Assembly (NCBI RefSeq): GCF_021590045.1
Contig: NZ_CP062221.1
Location: forward strand, 3,472,001 to 3,536,000
Direction: 5' to 3'
DNA: 64,000 nucleotides
Source: Cellulomonas palmilytica
GTDB taxonomy: Bacteria; Actinomycetota; Actinomycetes; Actinomycetales; Cellulomonadaceae
A program made the position numbers and the translations under genes. The notes beneath the pieces are model-generated. The model had not been told where the DNA came from. It saw nothing but the letters and a program-made list of their open reading frames with translations, and did not search any database. Position 1 is the first letter of the stretch; every line of letters begins with the position of its first letter. This document shows, one piece after another, positions 34,104 to 43,948 of this stretch.

Positions 34104-35687
34104 TCACTCCCACTCGATGGTGCCCGGCGGCTTGCTCGTCACGTCGAGCACGACGCGGTTGACCTCGGGCACCTCGTTCGTGATGCGCGTCGAGATCGTC
34201 GCGAGCACGTCGTACGGCATGCGCGTCCAGTCGGCCGTCATGGCGTCCTCCGACGACACGGGCCGCAGCACGATCGGGTGGCCGTACGTGCGGCCGTCGC
34301 CCTGGACGCCGACCGAGCGGACGTCGGCGAGCAGCACGACGGGGCACTGCCAGATCTCGCGGTCGAGCCCCGCGCGCGTGAGCTCCTCGCGCGCGATCGC
34401 GTCGGCCGCGCGCAGCACGTCGAGCCGCTCGGCCGTGACCTCGCCGATGATCCGGATACCCAGGCCGGGGCCGGGGAACGGCTGGCGCCAGACGATGGCC
34501 TCGGGGACGCCGAGCTCGAGCCCGACCGCGCGGACCTCGTCCTTGAACAGCGTGCGCAGCGGCTCGACGAGCTCGAACTGCAGGTCGTCGGGCAGGCCGC
34601 CCACGTTGTGGTGCGACTTGATGTTCGCCGCGCCCTCGCCGCCGCCGGACTCGACGACGTCGGGGTACAGCGTGCCCTGGACCAGGAACTTGACCTCCTG
34701 GCCGTGGTCGCCGGCCTCCGCGACGACCTCGCGCGCGGCGTCCTCGAACACGCGGATGAACTCGCGGCCGATGATCTTGCGCTTGGTCTCCGGGTCGGTG
34801 TGGCCCGCGAGCGCGGTGAGGAACCGCTCGCGCGCGTCGACGACCTTGAGGCGCACGCCCGTCGAGGCGACGAAGTCCTGCTCGACCTGCTCGGCCTCGC
34901 CCTGGCGCAGCAGGCCGTGGTCGACGAACACGCACGTGAGCTGGTCGCCCACGGCGCGCTGCACGAGCGCCGCGGCGACCGAGGAGTCGACACCGCCGGA
35001 CAGCCCGCAGATCACGCGCGCGTCGCCGACCTGGGCGCGGATGCGCTCGACCTGCTCGGCGATGACGTTGCCGGGGTTCCAGTCGGGTGCGATGCCGGCG
35101 CCGGAGTAGAGGAAGTTCTCGAGCGCCTTCTGGCCGAGCGGCGAGTGCTTCACCTCGGGGTGCCACTGCACGCCGAACAGGCGCCGCTCGCGGTCCTCGA
35201 ACGCGGCGACGGGCGAGCCCTCGCTCGTCGCGAGCACCTCGAAGCCCTCGGGCGCGGCGTGCACCGCGTCGCCGTGGCTCATCCACACCGTCTGCTGCTC
35301 GGGGCTGCCCGCGAGCACGGTGCCGGCCTCGGTCACCTCGACCGCGGTGCCGCCGTACTCGCGCACGCCCGTCTGCGCGACCGTGCCGCCGAGCGCCTGC
35401 GCCATGGCCTGGAAGCCGTAGCAGATGCCGAGCACGGGGACGCCCGCCTCGAACAGCGCCGGGTCGACGAACGGCGCACCGTCGGCGTACACGGACGAGG
35501 GGCCGCCCGACAGGATGATGGCGGCGGGGTCCTTGGCGAGCAGGTCCTCGACGCGCGCCGTGTGCGGCACGATCTCGGAGTACACGTTGGCCTCGCGCAC
35601 GCGGCGCGCGATCAGCTGCGCGTACTGAGCGCCGAAGTCGACGACGAGGACCGGGCGATGAGCGGTGGGCTCAGGCGTCTGGGTCAC
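34104..35687 (-). CDS. guaA: GMP synthase (glutamine-hydrolysing)
   Basis: Converts XMP to GMP using ATP and glutamine. 527 residues, standard length. N-terminal class I glutamine amidotransferase ([17 protein letters not shown], nucleophile Cys in GICYGFQ, HPEV). Central PP-loop ATP pyrophosphatase ([11 protein letters not shown]) and C-terminal dimerisation domain ending [12 protein letters not shown] 35687 follows a TACCCT hexamer (35694-35699) by six bases and lacks a Shine-Dalgarno, so it is probably leaderless, as are guaB and guaB3. Followed by the DUF3817 gene. Confidence 0.97.
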   Translation of the reverse strand: MTQTPEPTAHRPVLVVDFGAQYAQLIARRVREANVYSEIVPHTARVEDLLAKDPAAIILSGGPSSVYADGAPFVDPALFEAGVPVLGICYGFQAMAQALGGTVAQTGVREYGGTAVEVTEAGTVLAGSPEQQTVWMSHGDAVHAAPEGFEVLATSEGSPVAAFEDRERRLFGVQWHPEVKHSPLGQKALENFLYSGAGIAPDWNPGNVIAEQVERIRAQVGDARVICGLSGGVDSSVAAALVQRAVGDQLTCVFVDHGLLRQGEAEQVEQDFVASTGVRLKVVDARERFLTALAGHTDPETKRKIIGREFIRVFEDAAREVVAEAGDHGQEVKFLVQGTLYPDVVESGGGEGAANIKSHHNVGGLPDDLQFELVEPLRTLFKDEVRAVGLELGVPEAIVWRQPFPGPGLGIRIIGEVTAERLDVLRAADAIAREELTRAGLDREIWQCPVVLLADVRSVGVQGDGRTYGHPIVLRPVSSEDAMTADWTRMPYDVLATISTRITNEVPEVNRVVLDVTSKPPGTIEWE

Positions 35688-35828
35688 GCCCCCAGGGTAG
35701 TCGCCGCGCCGGCCTGCTCCGGCCCGGCGTCCACGTCCGGGCACCGAGCCCCCGGCCACCGAAGGGCCCGGACCCGCCACCGGAAAAGCGTTCCGGTCAT
35801 GTCGGTACCCGCCCGTAACGTGGAGCGG

Positions 35829-37682
35829 GTGCGATCCCTCCCCCTCACCGACCCCGGGACCCCGCCCCTGACGGGGCCCGTGGCGTACCTGGCGTGGCAG
35901 GCGCGCCGCCAGTGGGGCATCCTCACCGTCGGCGCCCTGCTGGGCATCCTCATGTTCTCCTGCCAGGCCGCGCTCCCCTACGTCACCGGCCACGCGATCG
36001 ACTCCGGCCTGACCCACGGCTTCGGCGCCGACCTCTGGCGCTCCGGCGCGATGCTGCTCGGCCTGGGCGTCGTCTCGGCCACCGCGGGTGCGATCGGCCA
36101 CCGCTACGACGTCGAGAACTGGCTGCGCGCGTCGTTCGCCGCGTCCCAGCTCGTCGGCCGCCGGGTGTCCCACTCGGGTCACACGATCACGGCGGAGCTG
36201 CCCACCGGCGAGGTCGTCTCGGCGGTCGCGAACGACGCGCTGCGGATCGGCGAGATCTACCACACTTCCGCCCGGTTCATCGGCTCGGTGGTCGCGTACG
36301 GCATCGCCGCGTTCGTCATGCTGCGCACCTCGGTGTCGCTGGGCCTCATCGTGCTGCTCGGGCTGCCGACGGTCGCTGGGTGCATCGCGCTGCTCGTCAA
36401 GCCGCTGCAGCGCCGCCAGGCCGCGCAGCGCGAGGCGTCCGGGCGACTGACGACGCTCGGCTCGGACACCGTCTCCGGCCTGCGCATCCTGCGCGGCATC
36501 GGCGGCGAGGGCGTGTTCACCGCGCGTTACCGCGAGCAGTCGCAGCTCGTGCGCCGCAAGGGCGAGGCCGTCGCGGTGACGCAGTCCTGGCTGGACGCGC
36601 TGCAGGTGCTGCTCCCCGGCGTGTTCGTCACCGTGCTCATCTGGTACGGCGCGCACCTGGCGGTCGCGGGCGACATCACGCCGGGCCAGCTCGTGCAGGC
36701 GTACGGGTTCGCGGCGTTCCTGTCCTGGCCGGTGCAGCAGATGACGTACACCGTGCAGTCGGCGACGCGTGCGCACGTCGGCGCGGGCAAGGTGCTCGAC
36801 GTCCTGCGCGTGGTGCCCGCGACGGGCGCCCGGCCCGGTACGCGCCCGATGCCGCCGGCGGGTGTCCCGCTCGTGGACGAGCTCTCGGGCACGGTCGTCA
36901 CGCCGGGCCGGGTCTCGGCGCTGGTGTGCGTCGACCCGGACGCGTCCGCGGCCGTCGCGACCCGCATGGCGCGGTTCGACGACGAGGCCGAGGTCGCCAC
37001 GCCCGTCCGCCTCGGCGGCGAGCTGCTCGCGGACCTGGACAAGCTCGAGGTCCGCGAGCGCATCGTGCTCGCGGAGGCGACGCCGCACCTGTTCTCCGGG
37101 ACGCTCGCGGCCGAGCTCGACGTGCACGGTCCGCGCGACGCGGAGCGGTTGCTGCACGCGATCGCGCTGGCGGACGCGCACGACGTGCTCGACTCCGTGC
37201 CCGACGGCCTCGACGGCGAGCTGCCCGAGAAGGGCCGGTCGTTGTCCGGCGGTCAGCGCCAGCGCGTCGCGCTCGCGCGAGCGCTGCTGCTCGACCCGGA
37301 GATCCTCCTGCTCGTCGAGCCGACCTCGGCCGTCGACGCGCACACCGAGGCCCGGATCGCCGCGCGTCTGGCCGACGCCCGCCGCGGGCGCGCGACGCTC
37401 GTCGTGACCGCGTCCCCCCTCGTGCTCGACCACGTGGACGAGGTGCAGCTGCTCGTCGACGGCCGCGTCGTCGCGACCGGCACGCACGCCGAGCTGCTCG
37501 CACGGAGCGACGCGCGCGGCGAGGCGTACCGCCGGGTCGTCGGGCGCGGCCTGGACGAGACCACACCACCGCACGGCGTCGCCCGGGTGGGCGACGACGA
37601 CCCGATCGCCGACGAGGCGTTCGACGAGCTGCTGCAGGACCAGCCCGCCGGGGCCAGTGACAGGACAGGAGGACGGCCGTGA
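35829..37682 (+). CDS. Heterodimeric ABC exporter, subunit with degenerate ATP site
   Basis: 617 residues. The six-helix permease domain (about 25-320) is intact. In the ATPase domain the Walker A loop is missing (the place reads [15 protein letters not shown]), the Q-loop Gln reads Glu ([10 protein letters not shown]), Walker B Asp reads Val ([12 protein letters not shown]) and the switch His reads Ser (VVTASPL). Only the signature [13 protein letters not shown] is perfect. It can therefore not hydrolyse ATP itself but can complete the partner's site. Start GTG 35829, seven bases after TAACGT (35816-35821); an in-frame ATG at 35799 has no ribosome binding site. Overlaps the partner gene by four bases. 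Confidence 0.88.
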   Translation: MRSLPLTDPGTPPLTGPVAYLAWQARRQWGILTVGALLGILMFSCQAALPYVTGHAIDSGLTHGFGADLWRSGAMLLGLGVVSATAGAIGHRYDVENWLRASFAASQLVGRRVSHSGHTITAELPTGEVVSAVANDALRIGEIYHTSARFIGSVVAYGIAAFVMLRTSVSLGLIVLLGLPTVAGCIALLVKPLQRRQAAQREASGRLTTLGSDTVSGLRILRGIGGEGVFTARYREQSQLVRRKGEAVAVTQSWLDALQVLLPGVFVTVLIWYGAHLAVAGDITPGQLVQAYGFAAFLSWPVQQMTYTVQSATRAHVGAGKVLDVLRVVPATGARPGTRPMPPAGVPLVDELSGTVVTPGRVSALVCVDPDASAAVATRMARFDDEAEVATPVRLGGELLADLDKLEVRERIVLAEATPHLFSGTLAAELDVHGPRDAERLLHAIALADAHDVLDSVPDGLDGELPEKGRSLSGGQRQRVALARALLLDPEILLLVEPTSAVDAHTEARIAARLADARRGRATLVVTASPLVLDHVDEVQLLVDGRVVATGTHAELLARSDARGEAYRRVVGRGLDETTPPHGVARVGDDDPIADEAFDELLQDQPAGASDRTGGRP

Positions 37683-39418
37683 AGCTCCCCATCGCGGACT
37701 CCGCGACCGTGCGCGCCTACACCGCGTACCTGCTGCGCGCGCACCGCCTGCCCCTGACCCGGATCGCCGTGCTCCACACGTGCGCGGCGATCCTGGGCCT
37801 GGCGGGCCCGTGGCTGCTCGGCCGGCTCGTCGACGCCGTCGCCGACGGCACGACCACGGGCTACGTCAACACGCTCGTCGCGCTCGGCGCGGCCGCCGTG
37901 CTCGGGCAGACCGTGCTCACGCGGTTCGCGCAGCGGTCCTCGATGCGGTTCGGCGAGATGGTGTTCGCCGACCTGCGCGAGGAGTTCATCGAGACGGTCA
38001 CGTCGCTGCCGCTGTCGACCGTCGAGCGCGCGGGCACGGGCGACCTGGTCGCACGCACGACGAACGACGTCAACAAGCTGCAGAACGCCGTGCGCTTCGG
38101 CGTGCCGCGCGTGATCGTCGCGATCGTGACGATCACGCTGACCGTCGTCGCGTGCGTCGTGCTGTCGCCGCTCGTCGCCGTCGCGATGTTCGTCGGCGTG
38201 CCGGTCATGCTCGTGATCGTGCGCTGGTACCTGCGCCGCGCCACACCGGCGTACCTGCGCGAGTCGGCGTCGTACGCCACGCTCAACGGGACCATCACGG
38301 AGTCGGTCGAGGGCGCGCGCACGATCGACGCGCTCCGCATGGGGGGACGCCGGCAGGCGCACGTGGAGGACGACCTGCGCGAGGCGTTCGCGGCGGAGTC
38401 CGCGACGTTGAACCTGCGCACGGTCCTGTTCCCCGGCGTGGACTTCACGTTCATCACGGCGCCCGTCGCGGTGCTGCTGTGGGGCGGGTGGCTCGTCTCG
38501 CAGGGTCACGTGACGATCGGCGTGGTCGCGACCATCGTGCTGTACACGTACCAGGTGTCCGGCCCGGTCTGGGACCTCATCTTCTGGCTCGACGAGATCC
38601 AGGTCGCCGCGACGTCGCTCGCGCGCATCGTCGGGGTGCGGCTCGTCGAGCCGGACCGCGAGGCACGCGAGGGCACCCCGGTGGACGAGGACGTGCGCGC
38701 GCGCGACCTGCGGTACGCGTACCGCGAGGGGCACGACGTGCTGCACGGCATCGACCTCGACCTGCGCTCGGGCGAGCGCCTCGCGGTCGTCGGGCCGTCG
38801 GGTGCGGGCAAGTCGACGCTGGGCCGCATGCTCGCGGGCATCCACCCGCCCACGGGCGGCACGGTGAGCGTGGGCGGCGTCCCGCTCGTCGACCTGCCGC
38901 TCGACGAGCTGCGCGGGCACGTCGCGCTCGTGACCCAGGAGCACCACGTGTTCGTCGGCACGGTCGCGGACAACCTGCGGCTCGCGGCGCCGGACGCGTC
39001 GCACGCGGACCTGCGCCGCGCGCTCGAGGCCGTGGACGCGTGGGACTGGGTGTGCGCGCTGCCCGAGGCGCTCGGGACCGAGATCGGCTCGGGCGGGGCC
39101 CCGCTCACGCCCGCGCAGGCGCAGCAGATCGCGCTCGCGCGGCTCGTGCTGCTCGACCCGCACACGCTCGTGCTCGACGAGGCGACGTCGCTGCTCGACC
39201 CGCGCGCCGCCCGGCACCTGGAGCGCTCGCTCAACGGGGTCCTGGCCGGCCGGACGGTCGTCGCGATCGCGCACCGGCTGCACACCGCGCACGACGCGGA
39301 CCGGGTGGCCGTGGTCGACGGCGGGCGGATCACCGAGATCGGCCCGCACGACGAGCTCGTGGCGGCCGGCGGCGACTACGCGGCGCTGTGGCGGTCCTGG
39401 CAGCACGAGTCCGCCTGA
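37679..39418 (+). CDS. Heterodimeric ABC exporter, subunit with intact ATP site and broken signature
   Basis: 579 residues. Permease domain about 20-310; ATPase with Walker [13 protein letters not shown]-loop LVTQEHHVF, Walker [13 protein letters not shown] and H-loop IAHRLHT all intact. The ABC signature, normally LSGGQ, reads [13 protein letters not shown]. Combined with the first subunit this leaves one complete site (this Walker A/B facing the partner's LSGGQ) and one site with every key element lost. GTG 37679 with AGGAGG upstream overlaps the previous stop. Substrate unknown; related heterodimers export drugs, peptides or lipids. Confidence 0.9.
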   Translation: MKLPIADSATVRAYTAYLLRAHRLPLTRIAVLHTCAAILGLAGPWLLGRLVDAVADGTTTGYVNTLVALGAAAVLGQTVLTRFAQRSSMRFGEMVFADLREEFIETVTSLPLSTVERAGTGDLVARTTNDVNKLQNAVRFGVPRVIVAIVTITLTVVACVVLSPLVAVAMFVGVPVMLVIVRWYLRRATPAYLRESASYATLNGTITESVEGARTIDALRMGGRRQAHVEDDLREAFAAESATLNLRTVLFPGVDFTFITAPVAVLLWGGWLVSQGHVTIGVVATIVLYTYQVSGPVWDLIFWLDEIQVAATSLARIVGVRLVEPDREAREGTPVDEDVRARDLRYAYREGHDVLHGIDLDLRSGERLAVVGPSGAGKSTLGRMLAGIHPPTGGTVSVGGVPLVDLPLDELRGHVALVTQEHHVFVGTVADNLRLAAPDASHADLRRALEAVDAWDWVCALPEALGTEIGSGGAPLTPAQAQQIALARLVLLDPHTLVLDEATSLLDPRAARHLERSLNGVLAGRTVVAIAHRLHTAHDADRVAVVDGGRITEIGPHDELVAAGGDYAALWRSWQHESA

Positions 39419-39438
39419 CGCCCGACGGTCCGCACCGC

Positions 39439-39479
39439 ACCGGAGCCTCTGTTCGCCCACAGCGAACAGAGGCTCCGGT
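39439..39479. terminator. Bidirectional terminator
   Basis: Perfect 18-bp stem ACCGGAGCCTCTGTTCGC (39439-39456) with complement at 39462-39479 and a five-base loop, between convergent genes. Confidence 0.88.
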
Positions 39480-39510
39480 GTCTCGGGTCCGGTGTCACAG
39501 GTCCCGTGCC

Positions 39511-39927
39511 TCAGTCCAGGAAGCGCGCCTCGAGCTCGTCGAAGAACGCGCGGGACAGGCGCACGAAGTCGTCGTACCGCACGACGATGTCGTCGCCGGG
39601 GCGCAGGCCCAGCACGCTGCGCGCCGGGTCCAGCGCGATCTTCGGGTCCTGGAGCAGGCGACCGCCGTTGGTCATGAGTGACTCGGCCAGCAGGCGCACC
39701 TCGTTGAGCGCGTTGCCGTCCTTGCCCTCCTTGCCGCGCTTGCGGTGCACGAACCGCATCTCGAGCGCGAGCACGAGCGCCGCGAAGTAGCTGACCTCGA
39801 GGTCGTCCAGCGCGTGGTCGTCGCTGTCGGCGTCCGCCCGCGCGTTGTCGAACGCCGCGATGTCGGCCTCGACCTGGCCCCGGCTGTCCGCGATGTAGTC
39901 GGCGTCGTAGGTCCCCTGCGCGAGCAT
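39511..39927 (-). CDS. Conserved-looking hypothetical protein, 138 residues
   Basis: Soluble, mostly helical, no cysteine, no signal peptide. Visible parts are an N-terminal YDADYIADSRGQVEADIAAFDN, a helix DDLEVSYFAALVLALEMRFVHRKRGKEGKDGNALNEVRLLAESLM and a C-terminal LGLRPGDDIVVRYDDFVRLSRAFFDELEARFL. Normal codon bias and a GGAG ribosome binding site before ATG 39927 argue that it is real. No family or function recognised. It lies between the ABC exporter and the SURF1 gene. Confidence 0.7.
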   Translation of the reverse strand: MLAQGTYDADYIADSRGQVEADIAAFDNARADADSDDHALDDLEVSYFAALVLALEMRFVHRKRGKEGKDGNALNEVRLLAESLMTNGGRLLQDPKIALDPARSVLGLRPGDDIVVRYDDFVRLSRAFFDELEARFLD

Positions 39928-39936
39928 CGTCGTCTC

Positions 39937-39971
39937 CTGTCCGTCCGCTGTCCGTCCGCTGTCCCCGTCCG
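39937..39971 (-). repeat. Short tandem repeat upstream of the 138-residue protein
   Basis: CTGTCCGTCCG occurs twice head to tail (39937-39958), then a 13-bp variant. It sits in the 5' untranslated region just before the ribosome binding site. Confidence 0.8.
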
Positions 39972-40111
39972 CGACCGCCGGGCGCGCGCCCGGGTGCATC
40001 GTCGCACCTGGCAGGCGTGCACGTCGCGGGCCCGCGCGGCGCGCCGCGGACGGGCCCGGCGCGGGAGGGCGTGCGGCAGGGAGCGCACCAGAACGCGGGT
40101 CGGGCACCGGG

Positions 40112-40127
40112 TCAGGGCGCCGGGTCA
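40112..40127 (-). repeat. Stop codon repeated 13 nt later after the SURF1 gene
   Basis: TGACCCGGCGCCC then TGACCCGGTGCCC on the minus strand duplicate the stop codon at 40125-40127. Confidence 0.7.
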
Positions 40128-41051
40128 GGTTGCTGCGGGCTCCGGGGGTGCCGGCTCGTCCTCGGGTCGGCCGCGGGCCTCGTCGCGCACGATCCGCAGC
40201 CACAGCAGCACGGCGAACGCCCCGAAGATCCACCACTGCGCCGCGTACGCGAGGTTCTGCAGGTTGAGGTCGGAGCCGGGCGTGCGCGGCGGGTCGAGCA
40301 GCGCGATCGTCGCCGACTGCCCGGGCTCGGACTCCACGAGCACCAGATAGCCGGTGTAGATGGGTCCGCCCCACGGGCCGACGAGCTCCGCCGACGAGAT
40401 CGCGACGACCTCGCCGTCCCGGATGCCGTCGCCCGACTCCTCGGACGCCTGCAGGTACCCGACCACGTGGACCGGACCGGCGGGCGGGGTGTCGGCGTCC
40501 TGCGGCGACGCGACCCACCCGCGCACCACGGCGAGCACCGCGCCCGCGGCCTCCTGCCCCGCGGCCCCGCCCGCGTCGGTCACGCGCAACGGGGTGAGCA
40601 CCAGGTAGCCGGACGCGCCGTCGTGCACGCGCTCGCGCACGAGCACCTGGCCGTCCGCCTCGTACGTGCCCGTGACGGCGACCTTCTTCGCGACGAGGTC
40701 GCCGCGGAACGTCGTCTGCGGCGCGAGCTCGTCGCCCAGCGGGACGGGGTCGGCGGCAACGAGCGCCGCGTCGTGCTCGGCCTGCGCGCGCGAGCCGCGG
40801 ATCTCCGCGCGGTCGAGCTGCCAGGCGCCGAGCATCCCGCACACCGCGGCGGCGGCGAGCAGTACGACGAGCAGCCCGAGCACCCGGGGGCGCACGGCGG
40901 CGCGCAGCATCGTCGTCGGCTCGTCGGCGCGACGCACGGCCCACGTGCGGTCGACCGCGGACGCCTCGCCGGCGGTCACGTCGGCGGTCACGTCGGCGGT
41001 CACGTCGGCGTGCACGTCGGCAGGCACGGTCGCGGGGGGTCGCTCGGGCAC
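40125..41051 (-). CDS. SURF1-family protein (cytochrome oxidase assembly)
   Basis: 308 residues. The typical SURF1 layout is seen: span one PRVLGLLVVLLAAAAVCGMLGAWQLDR, a periplasm-side domain with VTGTYEADGQVLVRER, GYLVLTPLRV, VLVVRGWV-like AVVRGWVAS and HVVGYLQASEE, then span two NLQNLAYAAQWWIFGAFAVLLWLRIVRDE. Actinobacterial SURF1 proteins help mature the aa3 oxidase. The head has three DVTADVTA repeats from a 12-bp tandem DNA repeat. GTG 41051 follows TACCGT (41057-41062) by five bases; an internal ATG at residue 48 would give a more standard length, so the start is not certain. Confidence 0.85.
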   Translation of the reverse strand: MPERPPATVPADVHADVTADVTADVTAGEASAVDRTWAVRRADEPTTMLRAAVRPRVLGLLVVLLAAAAVCGMLGAWQLDRAEIRGSRAQAEHDAALVAADPVPLGDELAPQTTFRGDLVAKKVAVTGTYEADGQVLVRERVHDGASGYLVLTPLRVTDAGGAAGQEAAGAVLAVVRGWVASPQDADTPPAGPVHVVGYLQASEESGDGIRDGEVVAISSAELVGPWGGPIYTGYLVLVESEPGQSATIALLDPPRTPGSDLNLQNLAYAAQWWIFGAFAVLLWLRIVRDEARGRPEDEPAPPEPAAT

Positions 41052-41236
41052 GCTCCACGGTAACCCGCGGGAGCGTCCGACCCGCCCGCGTCGCCAACGT
41101 CACACCGCCGCCGGGGGCGGGCCCCGCGCGCCACGCCGAGGCCACCGTCGAGCCCTCGCGAACGGCCTGTGACCTGCGACGATCTCCCCCTGCGCCACCG
41201 CTCGGAATGCGGTTGTATGGCAGATGGCGTGCTCAC

Positions 41237-41262
41237 GGCCGTGGGTCGGACGTCCCACGGGC
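41237..41262. promoter_or_regulatory. Inverted repeat in the phosphoketolase upstream region
   Basis: CCGTGGG (41239-41245) and CCCACGG (41254-41260) form an inverted repeat with an eight-base spacer, about 85 bp before the start codon. A second CCGTGGGACG-like half site lies at about 41317. A regulator site is possible; no known consensus was matched. Confidence 0.3.
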
Positions 41263-41340
41263 CGCAGAGCGTGCGGTAGAGGCTGGATCCGGCTCGAGGA
41301 ACCCGCGGCGCCTGCCGTGGGACGACACGGGGAGCGATGC

Positions 41341-43821
41341 ATGAGCACGACGACGGCGGCGACGACCGCGTGGCAGACCGGGAGTGGTTCGGGGGTCTCG
41401 GACGAGACCCTGGCGCGCATCGACAAGTGGTGGCGCGCGGCCAACTACCTGTCGGTCGGCCAGATCTACCTGCTCGACAACCCGCTGCTGCGTGAGCCCC
41501 TGGACCGGGACCACGTCAAGCCGCGCCTGCTGGGCCACTGGGGCACGACCCCGGGCCTCAACTTCCTGTACGCGCACCTCAACCGGGCGATCGCGGAGCG
41601 CAGCCAGTCGACGATCTACGTCACGGGTCCGGGCCACGGCGGCCCCGGCCTGGTGGCGAGCGCGTACCTCGACGGCACGTACTCCGAGGTCTACTCGGAC
41701 ATCACGGAGGACGAGGAGGGCCTGCGCCGGCTGTTCCGGCAGTTCTCCTTCCCGGGCGGTATCCCGAGCCACGTGGCGCCGGAGACCCCGGGCTCGATCC
41801 ACGAGGGCGGCGAGCTGGGCTACGCGCTGTCGCACGCGTACGGCGCGGCGTTCGACAACCCGGACCTGCTGGTCGCGGCCGTCGTCGGTGACGGCGAGGC
41901 GGAGACCGGCCCGCTCGCGACGAGCTGGCACTCGAACAAGTTCGTGAACCCGGCGCAGGACGGCGTGGTGCTGCCGATCCTGCACCTCAACGGCTACAAG
42001 ATCGCCAACCCGACGGTGCTGGACCGCATCGGCGACGACGAGCTGCGCGCCCTCATGGTCGGCTACGGCCACAAGCCGTACGTGTTCGAGGGCGGCTACG
42101 ACACGGACGAGCCGACGATCGAGGTGCACCGCCGGTTCGCGGCGCTGCTCGACGAGGTGCTCGACGACATCGCGGCGATCAAGGCGCGCGCGGCGGCGGG
42201 CGACCTCAGCCGGCCGCAGTGGCCGATGATCGTGCTCCGGACGCCGAAGGGCTGGACGGGTCCCGACGTCATCGACGGCAAGAAGACGACCGGCTCGTGG
42301 CGCGCGCACCAGGTGCCGCTCGCGAGCGCGCGGGACACCGCGGAGCACCTGCGGGTGCTCGAGCAGTGGCTCGAGTCGTACGGCGCGGCGGACCTGTTCG
42401 ACGCGACGGGTCGGCTCGACCCGGACATCCGCGCGCTGGCCCCGGCGGGCGACCTGCGCATGAGCGCGAACCCGCACGCGAACGGCGGCATCCTGCTCAA
42501 GGACCTGCGCCTGCCGGACTTCCGCGAGTTCGCGGTCGACGTGCCGAAGCCGGGCGGCTCGATCTCGGAGGCGCCGCGCGTCCTGGGCGAGTACCTCACG
42601 GAGGTCATCCGCCGGAACCCGGACAACTTCCGGATCTTCGGTCCCGACGAGACGGCGTCGAACCGCCTGCAGGCGGTGTACGGCGTCACCGACAAGCAGT
42701 GGAACGCCGAGCTGCTGGGGCCCGAGGTGGACGAGCACCTCGCCCGTGCGGGCCGCGTGATGGAGATGCTGTCGGAGCACCAGTGCCAGGGCTGGCTCGA
42801 GGGCTACCTGCTCACCGGGCGGCACGGCCTGTTCACGAGCTACGAGGCGTTCATCCACATCGTCGACTCGATGTTCAACCAGCACGCGAAGTGGCTGAAG
42901 GTCACGAACGACATCCCGTGGCGTCGGCCGATCGCGAGCCTGAACTACCTGCTGTCGAGCCACGTGTGGCGGCAGGACCACAACGGCTTCAGCCACCAGG
43001 ACCCGGGCTTCATCGACCACGTGGTCAACAAGAAGGCCGAGGTCGTGCGGGTGTACCTGCCGCCGGACGCGAACACGCTGCTGAGCACGTACGACCACTG
43101 CCTGCGCAGCCGTCAGTACGTCAACGTGGTCGTCTCCGGCAAGCAGCCGGCGCCGAACTTCCTCACGATGGAGCAGGCGGTCGCGCACTGCACGCGCGGC
43201 CTGGGCATCTGGGAGTGGGCGGGCTCGGAGGCGCCCGACGAGGAGCCGGACGTCGTGCTCGCCGCGGCGGGCGACGTGCCGACTCTCGAGGTTCTCGCGG
43301 CGGTCGACATCCTGCGCCGCGAGCTGCCGCAGCTCAAGGTCCGCGTGGTCAACGTCGTCGACCTCATGCGCCTGCAGGACGCGCGTGAGCACCCGCACGG
43401 TCTGACGGACGCGGAGTTCGACACGATCTTCACCGCCGACCGGCCGATCGTCTTCGCGTACCACGGCTACCCGTGGCTCATCCACCGCCTCACGTACCGC
43501 CGCAACGGGCACGCGAACCTGCACGTGCGCGGCTACAAGGAGGAGGGCACGACGACGACGCCGTTCGACATGGTCATGCTCAACGACCTCGACCGGTACC
43601 ACCTCGTCATCGACGTCATCGACCACGTGCACTGGCTGCGCGCGTCGCAGGCCGGCCTGCGTCAGCGCATGGTCGACGCCCGCCTGCGGGCGCGCGAGTA
43701 CACGCGTGCGCACGGCGAGGACCTCCCCGAGGTCCGCGACTGGGTGTGGCCCGACGCGCAGGACCTGTCCGACTCCGGGCAGGTGGCCGCCACCGTCGCG
43801 ACCGGCGGTGACAACGAGTAG
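41341..43821 (+). CDS. xfp: Xylulose-5-phosphate/fructose-6-phosphate phosphoketolase
   Basis: TPP-dependent cleavage of xylulose-5-P or fructose-6-P with phosphate to acetyl-P plus glyceraldehyde-3-P or erythrose-4-P. 826 residues, full length. Motifs include [49 protein letters not shown] (two phosphoketolase signatures) and the TPP site [24 protein letters not shown] 41341 with GGGGAGC upstream. First of three genes that together take acetyl-P on to acetate and ATP or to acetyl-CoA. A GC hairpin after it suggests part of the transcription ends before pta. Confidence 0.96.
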   Translation: MSTTTAATTAWQTGSGSGVSDETLARIDKWWRAANYLSVGQIYLLDNPLLREPLDRDHVKPRLLGHWGTTPGLNFLYAHLNRAIAERSQSTIYVTGPGHGGPGLVASAYLDGTYSEVYSDITEDEEGLRRLFRQFSFPGGIPSHVAPETPGSIHEGGELGYALSHAYGAAFDNPDLLVAAVVGDGEAETGPLATSWHSNKFVNPAQDGVVLPILHLNGYKIANPTVLDRIGDDELRALMVGYGHKPYVFEGGYDTDEPTIEVHRRFAALLDEVLDDIAAIKARAAAGDLSRPQWPMIVLRTPKGWTGPDVIDGKKTTGSWRAHQVPLASARDTAEHLRVLEQWLESYGAADLFDATGRLDPDIRALAPAGDLRMSANPHANGGILLKDLRLPDFREFAVDVPKPGGSISEAPRVLGEYLTEVIRRNPDNFRIFGPDETASNRLQAVYGVTDKQWNAELLGPEVDEHLARAGRVMEMLSEHQCQGWLEGYLLTGRHGLFTSYEAFIHIVDSMFNQHAKWLKVTNDIPWRRPIASLNYLLSSHVWRQDHNGFSHQDPGFIDHVVNKKAEVVRVYLPPDANTLLSTYDHCLRSRQYVNVVVSGKQPAPNFLTMEQAVAHCTRGLGIWEWAGSEAPDEEPDVVLAAAGDVPTLEVLAAVDILRRELPQLKVRVVNVVDLMRLQDAREHPHGLTDAEFDTIFTADRPIVFAYHGYPWLIHRLTYRRNGHANLHVRGYKEEGTTTTPFDMVMLNDLDRYHLVIDVIDHVHWLRASQAGLRQRMVDARLRAREYTRAHGEDLPEVRDWVWPDAQDLSDSGQVAATVATGGDNE

Positions 43822-43831
43822 ACGACGCGCG

Positions 43832-43857
43832 GGGGCGGGCCCGGTCAGGCCCGCCCC
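43832..43857 (+). terminator. Hairpin between phosphoketolase and pta
   Basis: Perfect 10-bp stem GGGGCGGGCC (43832-43841) with complement at 43848-43857. It may end or attenuate xfp transcription. A TAGAAG hexamer at 43906 could be a weak promoter for pta. Confidence 0.5.
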
Positions 43858-43948
43858 GGCAGTCGCCGACACCAGCACGACCCCGGCAGTACCCCGCACG
43901 ACCCGCTAGAAGCACGACCTCTCCCCGTAGGACTGGAGCACGCCCACC

